Assembly (NCBI GenBank): GCA_018889975.1
Contig: CP076546.1
Coordinates: forward strand, 496,001 to 560,000
Reading direction: 5' to 3'
DNA length: 64,000 bases
Source: Bacillus sp. NP157
GTDB taxonomy: Bacteria; Pseudomonadota; Gammaproteobacteria; Xanthomonadales; Rhodanobacteraceae
Part shown: positions 61,876 through 64,000 of the stretch, in pieces
How the letters are laid out: each line of letters opens with the position of its first letter
How positions within the stretch are numbered: the stretch's first letter is position 1
Program-made: the position numbers and the translations under genes
Notes under the pieces: model-generated
Seen by the model: the letters and a program-made list of their open reading frames with translations, nothing else
Databases searched by the model: none
What the model was told of the DNA's origin: nothing

Positions 61876-64000
61876 GGTTCAACCACCGTGATCGAGGCCG
61901 GGGTGGTCTTGCCTACGCCACGGATCGACGGGCGATACATGTCTTCGACCAGCGGCGGCGGCACCACGTACGTGCCCGGGGTCACCGCACGGACGATGTA
62001 GAACAAGCGCACGGCCTGGCCCTGGCGCAGCTTCACGGCAGCGGCGTAGCGGTCGTCGCGGTATTCCTCGTGCTCGGCGACCTGGGCCGTGGCGTGTTCG
62101 GCCAGGTCCATGCCATCGATGACGGTGCCTTCCCACTGGCGCGCCCCGCCGAGGTTGAGGTTCTCGACTTCCAGGCCACCCGGGACGAGGTCGGTGACGA
62201 TCGCGTCGGGCATGTCCTGGCGGGCTTCGATGGTCAGCTCGGTGATCAGCGTGTCGCCTTCTTTCAGCGAGCTGCCTTCCCAGGCCTTGCCATCGGTGGT
62301 GAACCACGCGCGGCGAACGTCGACCTGGCTCGGGTCGGCGGCAGGTGCCTTGCCCGGAACGCCCGCGATGTCGAGCGTGGCGAACACCGTATCGGTGCTG
62401 TCCGGCTGCACGGTGACGCCCGACGCCATTTCGACACTGCTCAGGTCGCGCACCCACAGCGTCTTGCCCGCGGGCACGGCTTCCGTGCCGGCGCCGACAT
62501 GCAGCGTCGCGGAGAGCGGCTTGCCGCCACCGGCGTCGAAGGTATGCGCGACGCGGGCGATCGACACCTGTTCCTGCGTGCTGAGGTGCGACCACGACCA
62601 GTGGTAGTACGTGGTCTTTTCCTCGGCGCTATGCGTGCGGTTGGTGACGTTGCGCGCCCAGTCGACCAGCTTCGCGTCGTATTCGGGCTTGTTCATCGCG
62701 AAGGCGTGCGTCAGGGCCACCATCTGGCCAAGGTCGCGCAGGTCCGAGCCGTAGTCGCCAACGTACCAGGGGCGTTCCTTCGTCCAGGCGAAGGCTTCGT
62801 CCACGGCCTTGCGGCCACGCTCTTCGTCACCCATCAGCTTCAGCGCGATGCCCAGGTGCACCAGCGGCAGCGGGCCCACCAGCTTGTCGCGATCGTTGTC
62901 GAAGATCGTGCGCAGCGTGCCCAGCGGCGCGCGGTTGACGCGTGCGAGCACGAAGCCGCTGTAGGCCTCGTCGGCGATGCGCATGTGGTCGTGCTGTTCG
63001 AAGCCGTAGTACGGATGGCCACCGGCGAGGAGGTCGTCGTTCAGCGCCTTCAATGCCTTCTGCAGCACTTCCTGCGGGATCACGAAGCCGGCATCGCGGG
63101 CGTCCAGCATGAAGTCCACGACATACGGCGTCATGAAGGTCTGCACGGGGCTGGTGCCACCCCAGAAGCTGAAGTGCCCCTTGTCGGCCTGGAACGACGC
63201 GATGCGTGCAAGCGCCGCCTCGACCGCCGACTGGCGACTGGCCGGGTTGAGCCCACCCACGCCGAGTGCCTTGCCGGTGGCGTCGTCCATGAACAGGGCG
63301 GCGAAGCCCTTGCTGGTGGTCTGCTCGATGCAGCCGTACGGGTAGTCGAGCAGGTTCTTCAGCGCCTTGTTATAGGGCAGCGGCGGCAAGGTGCTGAGGG
63401 TGACCCGCGCGTTCACCGTAGACGGGGTGTACGCGTTAGACAGGCTGCCGTCGAGCTTGACCGGCTTGCCGCCTTCGATCGCCATCGGCACCGTCTGCAC
63501 CTCTTCGGGCCAGCCGCTGCGCACGGTGAACTCGAAGTGGCGGTCGACGGTGAAGTCGTTGAGCTCGGCGTGGATATCGATCTTCGCCACGCCAACGCCC
63601 GCCGCGGCCGTGACCGGCATGCTGAGGATCGTGCCGGCGCCGTTCTTCAGCGTGGCCTGCTGGGTCGGGTTGTCGACATGCACCAGGCCATCGGTCTTCA
63701 CCGTGACCTTGGCGATGCCATCCTTGCCGGACATGTTCTTCAGGTCGACGGTGATGCGTGCCTTGTCGCCGCCGGCCATCACCCGGGGCATGCCCGGCTC
63801 GACCACCAGCGGAGCGCGCACGACGACCTGGCCTTCCGCATGGCCGAAACGCTGGTCGGTGAAGGCGAGGGCGGAGACGCGCAGGGTGCCGTTGAAATCG
63901 GGCACGTCGACGCTGACCTTCGCGTTGCCGCTCGCATCGAACTGCACCGGGCCGGCGAACAGGTCGACGATCTTGATCTTCGGGTTGGGACGCTGTGCGT
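61872..64000 (-). CDS. Alpha-2-macroglobulin family protein, 3' part
   Basis: Partial gene: about 709 C-terminal residues; the 5' end lies beyond the window. The thioester motif YPYGCIEQTTS is intact, so the protein can trap proteases covalently. The MG-type and thioester domains and the receptor-binding-like C-terminal domain (ending ASITVVEP) are recognisable. Bacterial members of about 1,600-2,000 aa are periplasmic lipoproteins. Linked to pbpC by a 4-bp overlap. Confidence 0.93.
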   Translation of the reverse strand, partial: AQRPNPKIKIVDLFAGPVQFDASGNAKVSVDVPDFNGTLRVSALAFTDQRFGHAEGQVVVRAPLVVEPGMPRVMAGGDKARITVDLKNMSGKDGIAKVTVKTDGLVHVDNPTQQATLKNGAGTILSMPVTAAAGVGVAKIDIHAELNDFTVDRHFEFTVRSGWPEEVQTVPMAIEGGKPVKLDGSLSNAYTPSTVNARVTLSTLPPLPYNKALKNLLDYPYGCIEQTTSKGFAALFMDDATGKALGVGGLNPASRQSAVEAALARIASFQADKGHFSFWGGTSPVQTFMTPYVVDFMLDARDAGFVIPQEVLQKALKALNDDLLAGGHPYYGFEQHDHMRIADEAYSGFVLARVNRAPLGTLRTIFDNDRDKLVGPLPLVHLGIALKLMGDEERGRKAVDEAFAWTKERPWYVGDYGSDLRDLGQMVALTHAFAMNKPEYDAKLVDWARNVTNRTHSAEEKTTYYHWSWSHLSTQEQVSIARVAHTFDAGGGKPLSATLHVGAGTEAVPAGKTLWVRDLSSVEMASGVTVQPDSTDTVFATLDIAGVPGKAPAADPSQVDVRRAWFTTDGKAWEGSSLKEGDTLITELTIEARQDMPDAIVTDLVPGGLEVENLNLGGARQWEGTVIDGMDLAEHATAQVAEHEEYRDDRYAAAVKLRQGQAVRLFYIVRAVTPGTYVVPPPLVEDMYRPSIRGVGKTTPASITVVEP

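Overview
The window is a GC-rich, densely coded bacterial chromosome segment. Gene content and order point to a Gammaproteobacterium of the Xanthomonadales, most likely Rhodanobacteraceae (Luteibacter/Dyella-like). Supporting signs are the FimX/Filp-type protein, a DksA with a degenerate zinc finger, FolE2, rpsP-rimM-trmD-rplS beside ffh and ypjD, and GTAG-type REP sequences between many genes. This assignment is inference. No tRNA, rRNA, CRISPR array, prophage or transposase gene was seen.

Layout: 1-8.5 kb carries an NlpC/P60 lipoprotein, glutathione reductase, N-formylglutamate deformylase, a three-gene cluster resembling the 2-aminomuconate branch of kynurenine catabolism (ALDH8-like dehydrogenase, RidA-type deaminase, atypical SDR), then asnS with a MalM-like lipoprotein and a small membrane protein. 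8.5-18 kb carries an A-type Fe-S carrier, rpsF-rpsR-rplI, a repeat block, a porin-like protein, dnaB, a Baeyer-Villiger-type monooxygenase and small genes.

18.2-31.4 kb is one tight operon of six genes: two DUF4132 proteins, a MoxR AAA+ ATPase, a DUF5682 protein, a VWA protein and a SWIM zinc-finger protein. It matches the poorly understood yehI/L/M/P/Q set of Escherichia coli, with the DUF4132 gene duplicated. It is the most interesting protein system here.

31.5-43.6 kb is housekeeping: alr, radA, ypjD, ffh, rpsP-rimM-trmD-rplS, a FimX-like c-di-GMP protein with all signalling motifs degenerate, and divergent epmB/efp. 43.6-51.9 kb holds mtaD, ubiG, gph, a squalene/phytoene-synthase-like gene, folE2, an M23 peptidase, pyrC, yidD and a dksA with a long Ala/Lys/Pro-rich N-terminus. 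52.0-53.5 kb is an apparently AT-richer islet of small unknown genes. 53.5-64 kb has an NAMPT-type NAD salvage pair, sufE/cysS, a glycine-zipper protein, pbpC and the 3' part of an alpha-2-macroglobulin gene.

The main non-coding discovery is a composite repeat present three times (10.3-11.1, 38.8-39.7, 58.7-59.5 kb). Each copy pairs a 138-bp and a 239-bp unit in opposite orientation. Each unit is bounded by the same 21-bp inverted termini, and they are interleaved with 22-bp GTAG-type REPs. Fifteen full REPs occur in the window. Two supply the stop codon of a neighbouring gene, and part of one lies inside a signal-peptide coding region.
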